64,000 nt of DNA from Shewanella nanhaiensis (GTDB lineage Bacteria; Pseudomonadota; Gammaproteobacteria; Enterobacterales; Shewanellaceae), in assembly GCF_019457885.1 (NCBI RefSeq), contig NZ_JAHZST010000007.1, forward strand, positions 62,001-126,000, read 5' to 3'. Made by a program: the position numbers and the translations under genes. Under the pieces are notes generated by a model that was not told the origin of the DNA, did not search any database, and was given only the letters and a program-made list of their open reading frames with translations. Shown in pieces: positions 45,901 to 54,947 of the stretch (its first letter is position 1; each line of letters starts with the position of its first letter).

Positions 45901-48750
45901 ACTAAAACAATAACAGCACAAGCGCCAAGCAAAACACTCGATGTTTCTGCGGGTGACTTAAACGCTTTTCAGCAAAATCAGCAGCTGACCCAACAAGCTC
46001 ACCAAGCATTTTTAAAGAGTCGCTCAGCCGGCATGAAAGTGGCTGACGCACTGTTAAAGCAGCAACTTGCTCAAGTCACTGGACAAACACTAGGACAAGA
46101 GCCAGTAACCAGCACAGCAATACCAGCGCCAGTTTCATACGCTAACACCTTGAATACAGCCCCAGAACTCAAACCTGATCACGCTAACGTGCCACCATAC
46201 ACAGCGCCAACGCCTGAGCTTAAGCCCTGTATCTGGAACTATGCTGACTTGGTTGAATACGCTGAAGGCGATATCGCCAATGTGTTTGGGTCAGATTACG
46301 CCATCATCGACAGCTACTCACGCCGTGTACGTCTACCGACCACAGATTACCTACTGGTGTCTCGCGTCACTAAGCTAGATGCAACCATGAACGAGTTCAA
46401 GAAATGCTCGATGACCACTGAGTATGACATTCCACTGGATGCACCTTACCTAGTTGATGGCCAGATCCCATGGGCAGTGGCAGTAGAATCAGGTCAGTGT
46501 GACTTGATGCTCATTAGCTACCTAGGTATCGATTTTGAGAACAAGGGCGAGCGCGTATACCGTCTACTAGATTGTACCCTCACCTTCCTAGGCGATCTGC
46601 CACGTGGCGGCGATACCCTGCGTTATGACATTAAGATCAATAACTACGCCCGCAACGGCGACACTTTGCTGTTCTTCTTCTCATATGAGTGTTTTGTTGG
46701 CGATACCATGATCCTTAAGATGGATGGTGGCTGTGCTGGCTTCTTCACCGATGAGGAGCTTGCCGACGGTAAAGGTGTTATCCGCACAGAAGATGAGATT
46801 AAAGCCCGCAGCTTAGCGGTGAAAAAGACCTTTAATCCGATTTTAGATTGCCCTAAAACGAGCTTTAGCTACGGCGATATCCACAAACTACTATCAGCTG
46901 ATATTGAAGGCTGTTTCGGTGCAACTCATGCCGGAGCTGCGCAGCCCTCATTATGTTTCGCATCAGAGAAATTCCTGATGATTGAGCAAGTGAGCAAGGT
47001 TGAGCGCAATGGCGGCACATGGGGACTTGGCCTAATTGAAGGCCATAAGCAGTTAGAGCCTGATCATTGGTACTTCCCATGTCACTTCCAGGGCGACCAA
47101 GTGATGGCGGGCTCATTAATGGCTGAAGGTTGTGGCCAGTTGTTGCAATTCTTTATGTTGCACTTAGGTATGCACACGCAAACTAAGAATGGCCGTTTCC
47201 AGCCACTTGAGAATGCATCACAGCAAGTCCGTTGTCGCGGACAAGTACTGCCACAATCAGGCACGCTCACTTACCGTATGGAAGTGACTGAAATTGGTTT
47301 CAGCCCACGTCCATATGCTAAGGCAAATATCGATATCATCCTAAACGGTAAGCCAGTGGTGGACTTCCAGAACTTAGGAGTGATGATTAAAGAGGAAAAT
47401 GAGTGTACTCGCTATCCACTAGCGCCAGCGGCGTCTCTAAGTAAAGAGTCTATTAATGCTCCAATATCTTCTCCTAAGACGTACCAACCAGCATCAGCTA
47501 ACGCGCCATTAATGGCTCAAATACCTGATCTGACTAAAGAACCAAACAAGGGTGTGATCCCAATTTCACACGTTGAAGCGCCAATTACGCCAGATTATCC
47601 GAACCGTGTGCCCGATACTGTGCCATTTACGCCGTATCACATGTTTGAGTTTGCTACAGGTAACATCGAAAACTGTTTCGGACCTGAGTTCTCAATCTAC
47701 CGCGGCATGATCCCACCACGCACGCCTTGCGGCGATCTGCAGGTGACTACGCGTGTTATCGAAGTGAACGGTAAGCGTGGCGACTTTAAGAAGCCATCTT
47801 CATGTATCGCTGAATATGAAGTGCCAACCGATGCTTGGTACTTTGATAAAAACAGCCACCAAGCCGTAATGCCCTACTCTATTTTGATGGAGATATCCCT
47901 GCAACCAAACGGTTTTATCTCTGGTTACATGGGGACCACCCTGGGCTTCCCAGGCCTTGAGCTATTCTTTCGTAACTTAGACGGTAGCGGTGAACTACTA
48001 CGTGAAGTCGACCTGCGCGGTAAGACGATTCGCAATGACTCACGTCTACTGTCAACGGTTATGGCTGGCACCAACATCATTCAAAGCTTTAGCTTCGAGC
48101 TAAGCACAGATGATGAGCCTTTCTATCGAGGTACGGCAGTATTTGGTTACTTCAAAGGTGATGCGCTAAAAGATCAGCTTGGTCTTGATAACGGTAAAGT
48201 CACCCAACCTTGGCATGTCGCTAAAGGGATTGCGGCCGATACCAAAGTGAACCTTCTCGATAAGAGTGGCCGCCACTTCACAGCCCCAGCAGGTAAGCCA
48301 CACTACCGCCTAGCAGGTGGTCAGCTTAACTTTATCGACTCGGTTGAGATTGTCGATAATGGTGGCACTGAAGGCTTAGGCTACCTGTATGCTGAGCGCA
48401 CTATCGACCCAAGTGACTGGTTCTTCCAGTTCCACTTCCACCAAGATCCGGTTATGCCGGGCTCTTTAGGTGTTGAAGCGATTATCGAAACCATGCAAGC
48501 TTACGCCATCAGTAAAGACTTGGGCGCTGGATTTAACAATCCAAAGTTTGGTCAAATATTATCGAACATCAAGTGGAAGTATCGCGGTCAAATCAACCCA
48601 CTGAACAAGCAGATGTCTATGGATGTCAGCATCATCTCTGTCAAAGATGAAAATGGCAAGAAGGTGATCACAGGTAATGCGAGCCTAAGTAAAGATGGGC
48701 TGCGTATTTACGAAGTGTTTGATATCGCAATATCCATCGAAGAAGCCTAA
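42904..48750 (+). CDS. pfaC: PUFA synthase subunit PfaC (KS-CLF-DH-DH)
   Basis: A 1948-residue subunit. It holds a ketosynthase (C215 in LDAACASS, HATGTPLGD), a chain-length-factor domain in which the active cysteine is replaced (ISAAEQSVSR, about 695), and two FabA-type dehydratase/isomerase domains. The first has H1394 in PCHFQGDQVM and the second H1844 in QFHFHQDPVMPGS. The second keeps the complete HFxxDPVMPG word, whereas the first has QVMAG in place of PVMPG. The dehydratases place the cis double bonds. It begins in the pfaB stop codon and ends inside a 12-base hairpin. Confidence 0.97.
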   Translation: MSSSNSNSTKQSKIAIVGLATLYPDAKTPGEFWQNLLDKRDSRTTLTNKKLGANSCDYQGVQGQSDRFYCDKGGYIENFHFDATGYQLPSESLTGLDDSFLWALDTSRKALNDAGITLGDASLDRTGIIMGALSFPTTRSNDLFLPIYHSAVEKALQDKLGANAFKLNPTNAHTSRVQSEATLDNANGAIAHNASKVVADALGLGGAQLSLDAACASSVYSLKLACDYLSAGKADVMLAGAVSGADPFFINMGFSIFHAYPDHGISVPFGGNSKGLFAGEGAGVLVLKRLDDAERDGDNIYAVVSGVGLSNDGKGQFVLSPNPKGQVKAFERAYAASDIEPKDIEVIECHATGTPLGDKIELTSMETFFEGKLAGSQAPLIGSAKSNLGHLLTAAGMPGIMKMIFAMKESALPPSINISDAISSPNHLFGSSTLPNQVQPWPAKEGNAKRHAGVSVFGFGGCNAHLLLESYLPSKDAVGASSNPAAGAQARGVVKQTQQIVTPQAMKITGLASHFGPLNSINQLNSAITSNSNGFITLPKKRWKGLEQHSELLAEFGLSAAPKGAYVDSFELDFLRFKLPPNEDDRLISQQLMLMKVTDEAIRDAKLEPGQKVAVLVAMETELELHQFRGRVNLHTQLQESLAAVGVTLSEDEYQALETITMDSVLDAAKLNQYTSFIGNIMASRIASLWDFHGPAFTISAAEQSVSRCIDVAQNMMISEALDAVVIAAVDLSGSFEQVILKNSVEPVSIDATAAQHSTAQESGSWNVGEGAGAVVLVANDAKPEKSYATINSLAFGKAAEVNLVTDNLLTQAGTDINTVKVVETSIAPGSHRNPPVTDLFPNAVITSADERVGHSFAAAGMASLLHGLLNLSHKDAGAAIIANSSEAQISQLLISQTATENSALTSRLSHELKSNAKHQLLKQVTLGGRDIYQHIVDAPLASLASIQNKLAHSRTSSVVKYKKPLVTRTALQQVTEPTQVKAASVNPTPVLGNPMTSQTKTITAQAPSKTLDVSAGDLNAFQQNQQLTQQAHQAFLKSRSAGMKVADALLKQQLAQVTGQTLGQEPVTSTAIPAPVSYANTLNTAPELKPDHANVPPYTAPTPELKPCIWNYADLVEYAEGDIANVFGSDYAIIDSYSRRVRLPTTDYLLVSRVTKLDATMNEFKKCSMTTEYDIPLDAPYLVDGQIPWAVAVESGQCDLMLISYLGIDFENKGERVYRLLDCTLTFLGDLPRGGDTLRYDIKINNYARNGDTLLFFFSYECFVGDTMILKMDGGCAGFFTDEELADGKGVIRTEDEIKARSLAVKKTFNPILDCPKTSFSYGDIHKLLSADIEGCFGATHAGAAQPSLCFASEKFLMIEQVSKVERNGGTWGLGLIEGHKQLEPDHWYFPCHFQGDQVMAGSLMAEGCGQLLQFFMLHLGMHTQTKNGRFQPLENASQQVRCRGQVLPQSGTLTYRMEVTEIGFSPRPYAKANIDIILNGKPVVDFQNLGVMIKEENECTRYPLAPAASLSKESINAPISSPKTYQPASANAPLMAQIPDLTKEPNKGVIPISHVEAPITPDYPNRVPDTVPFTPYHMFEFATGNIENCFGPEFSIYRGMIPPRTPCGDLQVTTRVIEVNGKRGDFKKPSSCIAEYEVPTDAWYFDKNSHQAVMPYSILMEISLQPNGFISGYMGTTLGFPGLELFFRNLDGSGELLREVDLRGKTIRNDSRLLSTVMAGTNIIQSFSFELSTDDEPFYRGTAVFGYFKGDALKDQLGLDNGKVTQPWHVAKGIAADTKVNLLDKSGRHFTAPAGKPHYRLAGGQLNFIDSVEIVDNGGTEGLGYLYAERTIDPSDWFFQFHFHQDPVMPGSLGVEAIIETMQAYAISKDLGAGFNNPKFGQILSNIKWKYRGQINPLNKQMSMDVSIISVKDENGKKVITGNASLSKDGLRIYEVFDIAISIEEA

Positions 48751-48769
48751 AAGCTGCGCTTTTAGGCTT
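48743..48769 (+). terminator. Hairpin spanning the pfaC stop codon
   Basis: AAGCCTAAAAGC (48743-48754) pairs perfectly with GCTTTTAGGCTT (48758-48769) across a 3-base loop, and the pfaC TAA is inside the left arm. An A/T-rich tract follows but no long T run, so it could be an attenuator or a 3' stabiliser as well as a terminator. Confidence 0.7.
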
Positions 48770-48962
48770 AAATTAAAAATAACAAAGAGTTAGAGGTATA
48801 TAATCTCTAGCTTAAATCTCCCCTAAACCATAGGCGTTACAGTGAAGCCGTCAAGTTTGGAGAGACCTGAGTGTATGCTTTATACATGATGGTAACGACA
48901 AGCGCCGACAATAAAACTGTAGCGTCTAGGGTGACGGGGAAATAAATTATTAAGGGTCAAGA
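48770..48962 (+). promoter_or_regulatory. pfaD leader and probable promoter region
   Basis: The gap before pfaD is not coding. It contains TGTAT-GCTTT-ATACA near 48872-48887 inside a wider CGTTAC/GTAACG pairing (48835-48840 with 48892-48897), so a folded leader is possible. AAGGGTC sits just before the pfaD ATG. No confident -35/-10 pair was identified. Confidence 0.4.
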
Positions 48963-50600
48963 ATGAATCCTACGACAACAAATGAAAAGCTCTCTCCATG
49001 GCCGTGGGCTGTAGCAGATAGTAAGATTAACTTTGATGTGAATGTGATGGAGCAGCAACTTAAAGATTTCAGTCGTGGCTGCTTTGTCGTTAACCACAGT
49101 GAAAAAGGGATTGGGATAGCTCAAGAAGCCCATGTCGTCTCTGAAGGTTCCTCTACGCAAGCAGCCAACGGCAACCAGCCGGTCAGTGCTTTTGCTCCTG
49201 CACTTGGTACCGAAAGTTTAGGTGACAGTAACTTCCGCCGCGTCCACGGTGTTAAGTACGCTTACTACGCAGGTGCAATGGCGAACGGTATCTCATCTGA
49301 AGAGCTAGTGATTGCTTTAGGTCAGGCCGGCATTTTATGCTCATTTGGCGCAGCGGGTCTTATCCCAAGCCGAGTTGAAGCAGCCATTAATCGCATTCAA
49401 AAGGCGCTGCCAAATGGCCCTTACATGTTTAACCTTATCCATAGCCCAAGCGAGCCAGCGCTAGAGCGCGGTAGCGTCGAGCTATTTATTAAGCATAAGG
49501 TTCGCACCGTTGAAGCATCTGCTTTCTTAGGTCTTACACCTCAAATAGTCTACTACCGAGCAGCGGGCCTAAGCCGTGACGCACAGGGTAATGTGGTTGT
49601 CGGTAACAAAGTGATTGCAAAAGTCAGTCGCACCGAAGTGGCTGAAAAGTTCATGATGCCAGCGCCAGCTAAAATGCTGCAAAAGCTTGTGGATGATGGC
49701 TCTATTACGCCTGAGCAGATGGAGCTAGCTCAACTTGTGCCTATGAGCGACGACATCACAGCAGAAGCAGATTCAGGCGGTCATACCGATAACCGCCCTT
49801 TAGTTACCCTACTTCCAACGATTCTGGCACTTAAAGAGGAGATCCAGGCTAAGTACCAGTATGAAACGCCAATACGTGTTGGCTGTGGTGGCGGTGTGGG
49901 AACTCCCGATGCAGCCCTTGCCACATTCAATATGGGTGCGGCGTATATTGTCACGGGCTCAGTTAACCAAGCCTGCGTCGAAGCTGGTGCTAGTGAGCAT
50001 ACCCGTAAGCTACTTGCTACCACTGAGATGGCCGATGTGACCATGGCACCTGCGGCCGATATGTTCGAGATGGGCGTAAAGCTACAAGTTGTTAAGCGCG
50101 GCACACTATTCCCAATGCGCGCTAACAAGCTTTATGAGATCTACACCCGCTATGAGTCTATCGAAGCGATCCCGTCTGATGAGCGTGAAAAGCTGGAGAA
50201 GCAGGTATTTCGTTCAAGCCTTGATGAGATCTGGGCAGGTACTGTCGCACACTTCAACGAACGTGATCCTAAACAGATTGAGCGCGCCGAAGGCAACCCT
50301 AAGCGTAAGATGGCACTGATTTTCCGCTGGTATTTGGGGCTTTCAAGCCGCTGGTCAAACTCAGGTGAATCAGGCCGCGAGATGGATTACCAGATCTGGG
50401 CAGGCCCAGCACTGGGCGCATTCAACCAGTGGGCTAAAGGTAGCTACTTAGATAACTATCAAGACCGTAACGCTGTCGATGTCGCCAAGCACCTGATGTA
50501 CGGCGCAGCCTACTTGAACCGCGTTAACACCCTCACCTCACAAGGTGTGAAGTTACCGACTCAGTTACTACGCTGGAAGCCAACGCAGAGAATGGCATAA
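48963..50600 (+). CDS. pfaD: PUFA synthase subunit PfaD (enoyl reductase)
   Basis: A 545-residue stand-alone trans-acting enoyl reductase that reduces intermediates on the PfaA ACPs with FMN and NAD(P)H. The TIM-barrel nitronate-monooxygenase-like core shows YAGAMANGISSEELVIALGQAG, then ANDNR-type SDDITAEADSGGHTDNRPL and the flavin-phosphate motif GCGGGVGTPDAALATFNMGAAYIVTGS. It starts at ATG 48963. It is separated from pfaC by 212 bases and a hairpin, so it may have its own promoter, as is usual in the genus. Confidence 0.97.
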   Translation: MNPTTTNEKLSPWPWAVADSKINFDVNVMEQQLKDFSRGCFVVNHSEKGIGIAQEAHVVSEGSSTQAANGNQPVSAFAPALGTESLGDSNFRRVHGVKYAYYAGAMANGISSEELVIALGQAGILCSFGAAGLIPSRVEAAINRIQKALPNGPYMFNLIHSPSEPALERGSVELFIKHKVRTVEASAFLGLTPQIVYYRAAGLSRDAQGNVVVGNKVIAKVSRTEVAEKFMMPAPAKMLQKLVDDGSITPEQMELAQLVPMSDDITAEADSGGHTDNRPLVTLLPTILALKEEIQAKYQYETPIRVGCGGGVGTPDAALATFNMGAAYIVTGSVNQACVEAGASEHTRKLLATTEMADVTMAPAADMFEMGVKLQVVKRGTLFPMRANKLYEIYTRYESIEAIPSDEREKLEKQVFRSSLDEIWAGTVAHFNERDPKQIERAEGNPKRKMALIFRWYLGLSSRWSNSGESGREMDYQIWAGPALGAFNQWAKGSYLDNYQDRNAVDVAKHLMYGAAYLNRVNTLTSQGVKLPTQLLRWKPTQRMA

Positions 50601-50652
50601 GCTTTTTATAAAGAGCTTGAGCGGCTGAAAGAGTTGCTTCGAGTTGTGATAA

Positions 50653-50692
50653 AAAGCCCGCTAGGATTTATGAGATCCTAGCGGGCTTTATG
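50653..50692. terminator. Terminator between pfaD and the accessory segment
   Basis: A perfect 15-base stem (AAAGCCCGCTAGGAT / ATCCTAGCGGGCTTT, 50653-50667 and 50675-50689) with a 7-base loop. T-rich sequence follows on both strands (five T on the minus strand), so it probably ends both pfaD and the convergent barrel gene. Confidence 0.92.
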
Positions 50693-50734
50693 TTTGGTAA
50701 AAAGCAGACTCTCTTTGGCTTCGGAATCATAACA

Positions 50735-52147
50735 CTAAAATCTAAACCTAAGAGTTGGAGAGATATAAACAATATCTTCTGCATCTCCTGTTTGCTCTAA
50801 AAAACGGCCAGCTTTAAAATAGCTAATATCAAAGTCAAATGACCAAAATGAGTTAAACTTATAAGTCAGTTTAAAACCTAACTGCTGACCTATATATTTA
50901 CTATTCCCTTCACCTGGTTCTCTAGAAAGAAAACGTGTCACACGATACAAGCCATCCTCCTCAGATACTCTTTGAAACCAAGCCCATTCCAAGTAGAGCT
51001 TTAAATTCTCAGTAGGGTAAACAGTAAGTGATGGATGAAGCGACGCCATATTCGCAGGAGTAATAATTTTAATAACACTGTAATATGCAGGGTTAACAAA
51101 CATAGGGTTAAAGGTATTAATTTCACCATCTCCCTGTTTATCATCACCGGATGACCACTCAAGTTTCAACCCTAAATTTGGCTTCCATATAGAATGATGG
51201 AAAGTATAGTTCCAATCAGTTTCAAAGTTAAATGCTTGTATTTTTGAGTCTCCGATATCACCAAACTGATAGGTAAACTCAGTATTATACGAAAATGCTT
51301 CACTTAAGCTTCCTGCACGCCTAAGCCCTAAACTATGACGTTTCTCCTCACCAGTTACATCATTAAAACGAGCATGATTAACATGAAACCCAAGATAATA
51401 GAGCTCATTTTTACCAAAATCACCAGGTACTACAAATTCTGACACTGCTCCCCATAATTTGGGGTTATTTTCTTCTTTATCAAAAATGTTAGATTTATTA
51501 TCAAATACACCAAACTCTGGAATCACCTCTCTACCATAAAAAGCCTGCAATCGAAAATCTGCAGACTTCATATGCATACGTAACATATCAAAGCTTCTAC
51601 GAATATTAGGCCCCTCTCTAAAACCAACCAACCTTGCAGAACCTAGTGACATCTCCTGACGACCAGCGCGTATATACCAATCATCTACAATTTCACCACT
51701 GGCTTTATACTCAATAAATCCTTGATGCCAATCTAATTCATCATACTCTGCAAATTCAGTATCATGGCTAGTATAACCATGATAAAACTCCATAAATCCT
51801 CTGAATGAAGTTCCAATCTGAATGTTAGTATGTAAAGCAATGCGATGTGAGTAAAAATTTACATCGTTACTCTCTTTCGAAAAGCGGTTAATATAAAATT
51901 CCCCTCTAGGTCGAACTTCACCACCTAAAGTTACGTACATATCTCCCTCACTATTTAAAGGGATATATTTCATCCTCTCCCAAAAGGAGAGGTCATCTAA
52001 ATCGCTATTAATAAATTTATTATAGCTCTCCTCAGCTCTAAATAAATTAAAGTCATATTGAACATTAGGATGCTTATCTTCAGAATAAGAATAAAAACTA
52101 ATTCCAAGCAAACTCAATATCGCACACTTATTTATTTTTATATTCAT
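50735..52147 (-). CDS. Alginate-export-like outer-membrane barrel protein
   Basis: An exported protein of about 470 residues with a signal peptide (MNIKINKCAILSLLGISFYSYS) and repeated aromatic beta strands ending in phenylalanine (SPTLRFRF). The segments YVTLGGEVRPRGEFYINRF, WYIRAGRQEMSLGSARLVGFREGPNIRRSFD and LYLEWAWFQRVS resemble the alginate-export family porins, which pass small or sugar-like molecules. No alginate genes are near, so no cargo is named. The gene is AT-rich compared with its neighbours. It is followed on the same strand by an MBL-fold gene upstream, which suggests one functional unit. Confidence 0.78.
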   Translation of the reverse strand: MNIKINKCAILSLLGISFYSYSEDKHPNVQYDFNLFRAEESYNKFINSDLDDLSFWERMKYIPLNSEGDMYVTLGGEVRPRGEFYINRFSKESNDVNFYSHRIALHTNIQIGTSFRGFMEFYHGYTSHDTEFAEYDELDWHQGFIEYKASGEIVDDWYIRAGRQEMSLGSARLVGFREGPNIRRSFDMLRMHMKSADFRLQAFYGREVIPEFGVFDNKSNIFDKEENNPKLWGAVSEFVVPGDFGKNELYYLGFHVNHARFNDVTGEEKRHSLGLRRAGSLSEAFSYNTEFTYQFGDIGDSKIQAFNFETDWNYTFHHSIWKPNLGLKLEWSSGDDKQGDGEINTFNPMFVNPAYYSVIKIITPANMASLHPSLTVYPTENLKLYLEWAWFQRVSEEDGLYRVTRFLSREPGEGNSKYIGQQLGFKLTYKFNSFWSFDFDISYFKAGRFLEQTGDAEDIVYISPTLRFRF

Positions 52148-52294
52148 AACCACCTACTATTATAAATAGTTACAAGAAACTTAATTGAGGAGAAACAAAC
52201 CGTCAGTAGATAATTTTAAAGCACTATATAAATCAAATTAACTGACAAACTAAACCCATATTAAGGGTAATTGAACATTACCCTTAATATATAT

Positions 52295-53260
52295 TTATTT
52301 TTCACTAAGGTCCTTATAAGCTGCAGGGACATTTAAGCTAGGATGAACCCAAGGATATAATTGGTAACCTTGAAACTCAGGAAGAGTAACTTTTTCAACT
52401 GTTTCCTCTAGTGTTAGACCACCATCAATAGCTTTCTGAACTTGAGCCGTAACTGCTTCTAAATAATCAATATGCCACTTTAGATCTTCCTTTAACATAA
52501 CAGAGCCATGTCCTGGGACAATTCGAGCATCCTCTGGAAGAAAGTCGTAAACACTCTGTAGAGTAGTCAAAGTTTCAATAAGATGACCATCTAACAACCA
52601 TGGCAAAGAGGGCTTAACAGTTATAATAGGGTTTCCTGTCCACATCACTTTTGACTCAGGCTCCCATATAAAAAGATCACCACCTGTTTGAGCAAAACCG
52701 AAGTCAATAATATCAACCTGTTTTCCACCTAAATCTAAAGTAATTTGAGCACCATCAGACAATAGAATATCCCCAGTAACAGGTTTAATCTTTTCGATTC
52801 CCCGACCACGACCAAAGTTTTGTATCATGAACTCTGTATCAGCATTAAAGTGCTTATCAATATACTCTTTGGCTACTTTATGTTGAATAACTTGTGTCTC
52901 ATCAGATAAATACATATTCCCATAAGAGTGATCTCCATGATAGCTCGTATTCACAGCATATAGGACTGGCTTATTTGATTGCTTTTTAATCATACTCTCA
53001 ACTTGTTCATAAAGTCGTTTGTTAAGCATGGTCTCAATCATTAACACGCCATTATCACCAACAATATATCCACCACTGGTCGCTACTGGGATTCCTTTTT
53101 TCTCTTTTACTTTAGCCATTTCAGGATAGTAAGCATACACTCCTTCAGCTAATTTCTCTGATTTAAGTACCACTTTATTAGCATCCCAAATAGGATCACC
53201 AGCTAAAACACTAGCCGAAAATAAACCAATAACTAATAAAAACGTGCTCTTTTTCATACT
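52295..53260 (-). CDS. Exported metallo-beta-lactamase-fold hydrolase with an altered metal motif
   Basis: A secreted or periplasmic protein of about 321 residues: signal peptide MKKSTFLLVIGLFSASVLAGDP, then the MBL fold. The first metal motif reads NTSYHGDHSYGN, so the first histidine of HxHxDH is a serine while the other histidines and the aspartate remain. The second half has DIIDFGFAQTGGDL and the VPGHG histidine. Metal binding at the first zinc site may therefore differ. ATG at 53260 is preferred over the upstream start at 53308. Its substrate is unknown. Confidence 0.82.
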   Translation of the reverse strand, partial: SMKKSTFLLVIGLFSASVLAGDPIWDANKVVLKSEKLAEGVYAYYPEMAKVKEKKGIPVATSGGYIVGDNGVLMIETMLNKRLYEQVESMIKKQSNKPVLYAVNTSYHGDHSYGNMYLSDETQVIQHKVAKEYIDKHFNADTEFMIQNFGRGRGIEKIKPVTGDILLSDGAQITLDLGGKQVDIIDFGFAQTGGDLFIWEPESKVMWTGNPIITVKPSLPWLLDGHLIETLTTLQSVYDFLPEDARIVPGHGSVMLKEDLKWHIDYLEAVTAQVQKAIDGGLTLEETVEKVTLPEFQGYQLYPWVHPSLNVPAAYKDLSEK

Positions 53261-53286
53261 TATCTCCTTATTATAAAACAAACCGT

Positions 53287-53814
53287 TTAATGCTGATATG
53301 GTGACCATTGAGACATCATTGTTCCATCTTCATAACCTAAACCTTGGTTATAACTCACTAGCTCTAATTGCATCCCCCAAGGAGATAGAAAATAGATCCA
53401 CTGCAACCCTGAAGTAGGACCTTCTTCAACAATTTTTACTTCGCCTAAAACTTTGACTTGGTGAGACTTCAAATAATTAGTTGCGCTATCTATATCTGTC
53501 ACATATAGAGCTAAGTGATGCCCTGAATAATCACTATTTTTTACTTGTGATTTATTCTGATCAGGAGATTCATATTAAAAAATCTCAAAGGATGGTCCAT
53601 TTTGGCATTTCAGCATACGATATTTTCGAATTACGGATCTTGGGTGAACATTTAAATTTTTATTCATCCAATCATCATCAGAAATAAAAGGTCCTGCATC
53701 ATAAAGAACACTACAACCGATCACATCGACAAAGAATGTAGTTGCCTCCTCTATATCTGGGACAGTAAAACCAATATGATCACCACCTTTTAATCCTGGG
53801 ATACCTTTACTCAT
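53287..53814 (-). pseudogene. VOC-family (glyoxalase/dioxygenase fold) gene broken by one in-frame stop
   Basis: ATG 53814 (ribosome site GGAGAGA) opens MSKGIPGLKGGDHIGFTVPDIEEATTFF, a VOC first half, which stops at TAA 53575-53577 after NGPSFEIF. The same frame then continues without any shift as YESPDQNKSQVKNSDYSGHHLALYVTDIDSATNYL and ends ...MMSQWSPYQH at 53287, a complete VOC second half. A single base change (GAA to TAA would suffice) or a sequencing error explains it. The intact protein would be about 175 residues. Confidence 0.85.
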
Positions 53815-54025
53815 ACTCTCTCCAATAAAGTGAATGTCACATTGTAAAAAAATAAATAATGACATCACTATAACAAACTCTAAATGTAGAAAAACCACCG
53901 CTCAAGACAAGATATACACCTGCAAAACTATTGATTGACAAAGCATTACACCAGAGACAATACACTCTAGCAAAACAAAATAAAACAATGTAATGTGAAT
54001 AGATAATATTCAATTTTGGAATGAT

Positions 54026-54916
54026 ATGGATAAACTAAGCGCAATGCGCTCATTTGAAGCAGTTGCACGAACTAGCAGTTTCACAGAAGCGGCAAATCAA
54101 CTAAATACAAGCCAAGCAACTGTAAGTAAAAAGGTTTTACTATTAGAAAAAGAACTAGACTGTCAGTTAATAAACAGAAGTAGCCGTAAGTTATCTCTAA
54201 CTGATGATGGAAAAACGTACTACGAACAATGCAAAAAATCTCTTTCAGATATAGATAACATTGAAAACCAATTGAGAAACAGTAAAAACTCAGAAAAAGG
54301 AACAGTGAAGATAACAGCACCAATTCCTTTTGCATCTAGAGTTCTCGTCCCTTTATTTCCAGATTTTTATAAAAAACACCCAGATATAAAAATTGAAATG
54401 ATCTTAAGTGATACCCAAGAAGATATTATTTCAAAATCATTTGATATTGCTATAAGGGCAAATCGTCACTTTGATGATTCATCTCTGATAGCACTAAGTC
54501 TTTGCAAAAACCCTCTATGGCTTATAGCTTCACCTGAGTATATAAAGCACCATGGAAAACCAATAAAGCCTAAAGATTTAAAACAACACAATTTCATAAA
54601 TTACACACTTTTTAAATCATATAGAAACTTAACGCTGACAAAAGATAATAAAAGCGAAAATGTTAACGTCAATGGTAACCTAGCAAGTAATAATGGTGAT
54701 GCAATACTAGCTAGTGTTATAAATGGTATTGGAATTGGAGAGTTACCAATCTGGATGATTGAAGAACATATAAAAAATGGCTCCTTAATTAGAGTTCTTC
54801 CTGAGTATATAGCTTCTGAAGTTCCATTTAAAATTCTTTACCCAGTTAGAGATAGAATTCCTCTGAGAGTTAAGCTTCTAATTGACTATTTAAGGGTTAA
54901 TCTGAAAAACAGATAA
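54026..54916 (+). CDS. LysR family transcriptional regulator
   Basis: A 296-residue regulator with the LysR winged helix-turn-helix at the N-terminus (MRSFEAVARTSSFTEAANQLNTSQATVSKKVLLLEKEL) and a two-lobed effector domain (VKITAPIPFASRVLVPLFPDF...). It is divergent from the broken VOC gene and the barrel and MBL genes behind it, the normal place for a regulator of such a cluster. Codon use is markedly AT-rich, like the rest of this segment. The effector is unknown. Confidence 0.92.
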   Translation: MDKLSAMRSFEAVARTSSFTEAANQLNTSQATVSKKVLLLEKELDCQLINRSSRKLSLTDDGKTYYEQCKKSLSDIDNIENQLRNSKNSEKGTVKITAPIPFASRVLVPLFPDFYKKHPDIKIEMILSDTQEDIISKSFDIAIRANRHFDDSSLIALSLCKNPLWLIASPEYIKHHGKPIKPKDLKQHNFINYTLFKSYRNLTLTKDNKSENVNVNGNLASNNGDAILASVINGIGIGELPIWMIEEHIKNGSLIRVLPEYIASEVPFKILYPVRDRIPLRVKLLIDYLRVNLKNR

Positions 54917-54947
54917 CAGAGCCAAATATAATAGAGCAGAGTAAAAA

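Noticed and set aside
53503..53577. A frameshift as the cause of the split VOC gene
   Set aside because: The two halves are in the same frame (stops 288 bases apart), so a nonsense codon rather than a shift explains the break.
53481..53687. A plus-strand frame across the VOC gene break
   Set aside because: It exists only because the opposite strand codes for the VOC protein; it has no ribosome site or family features.
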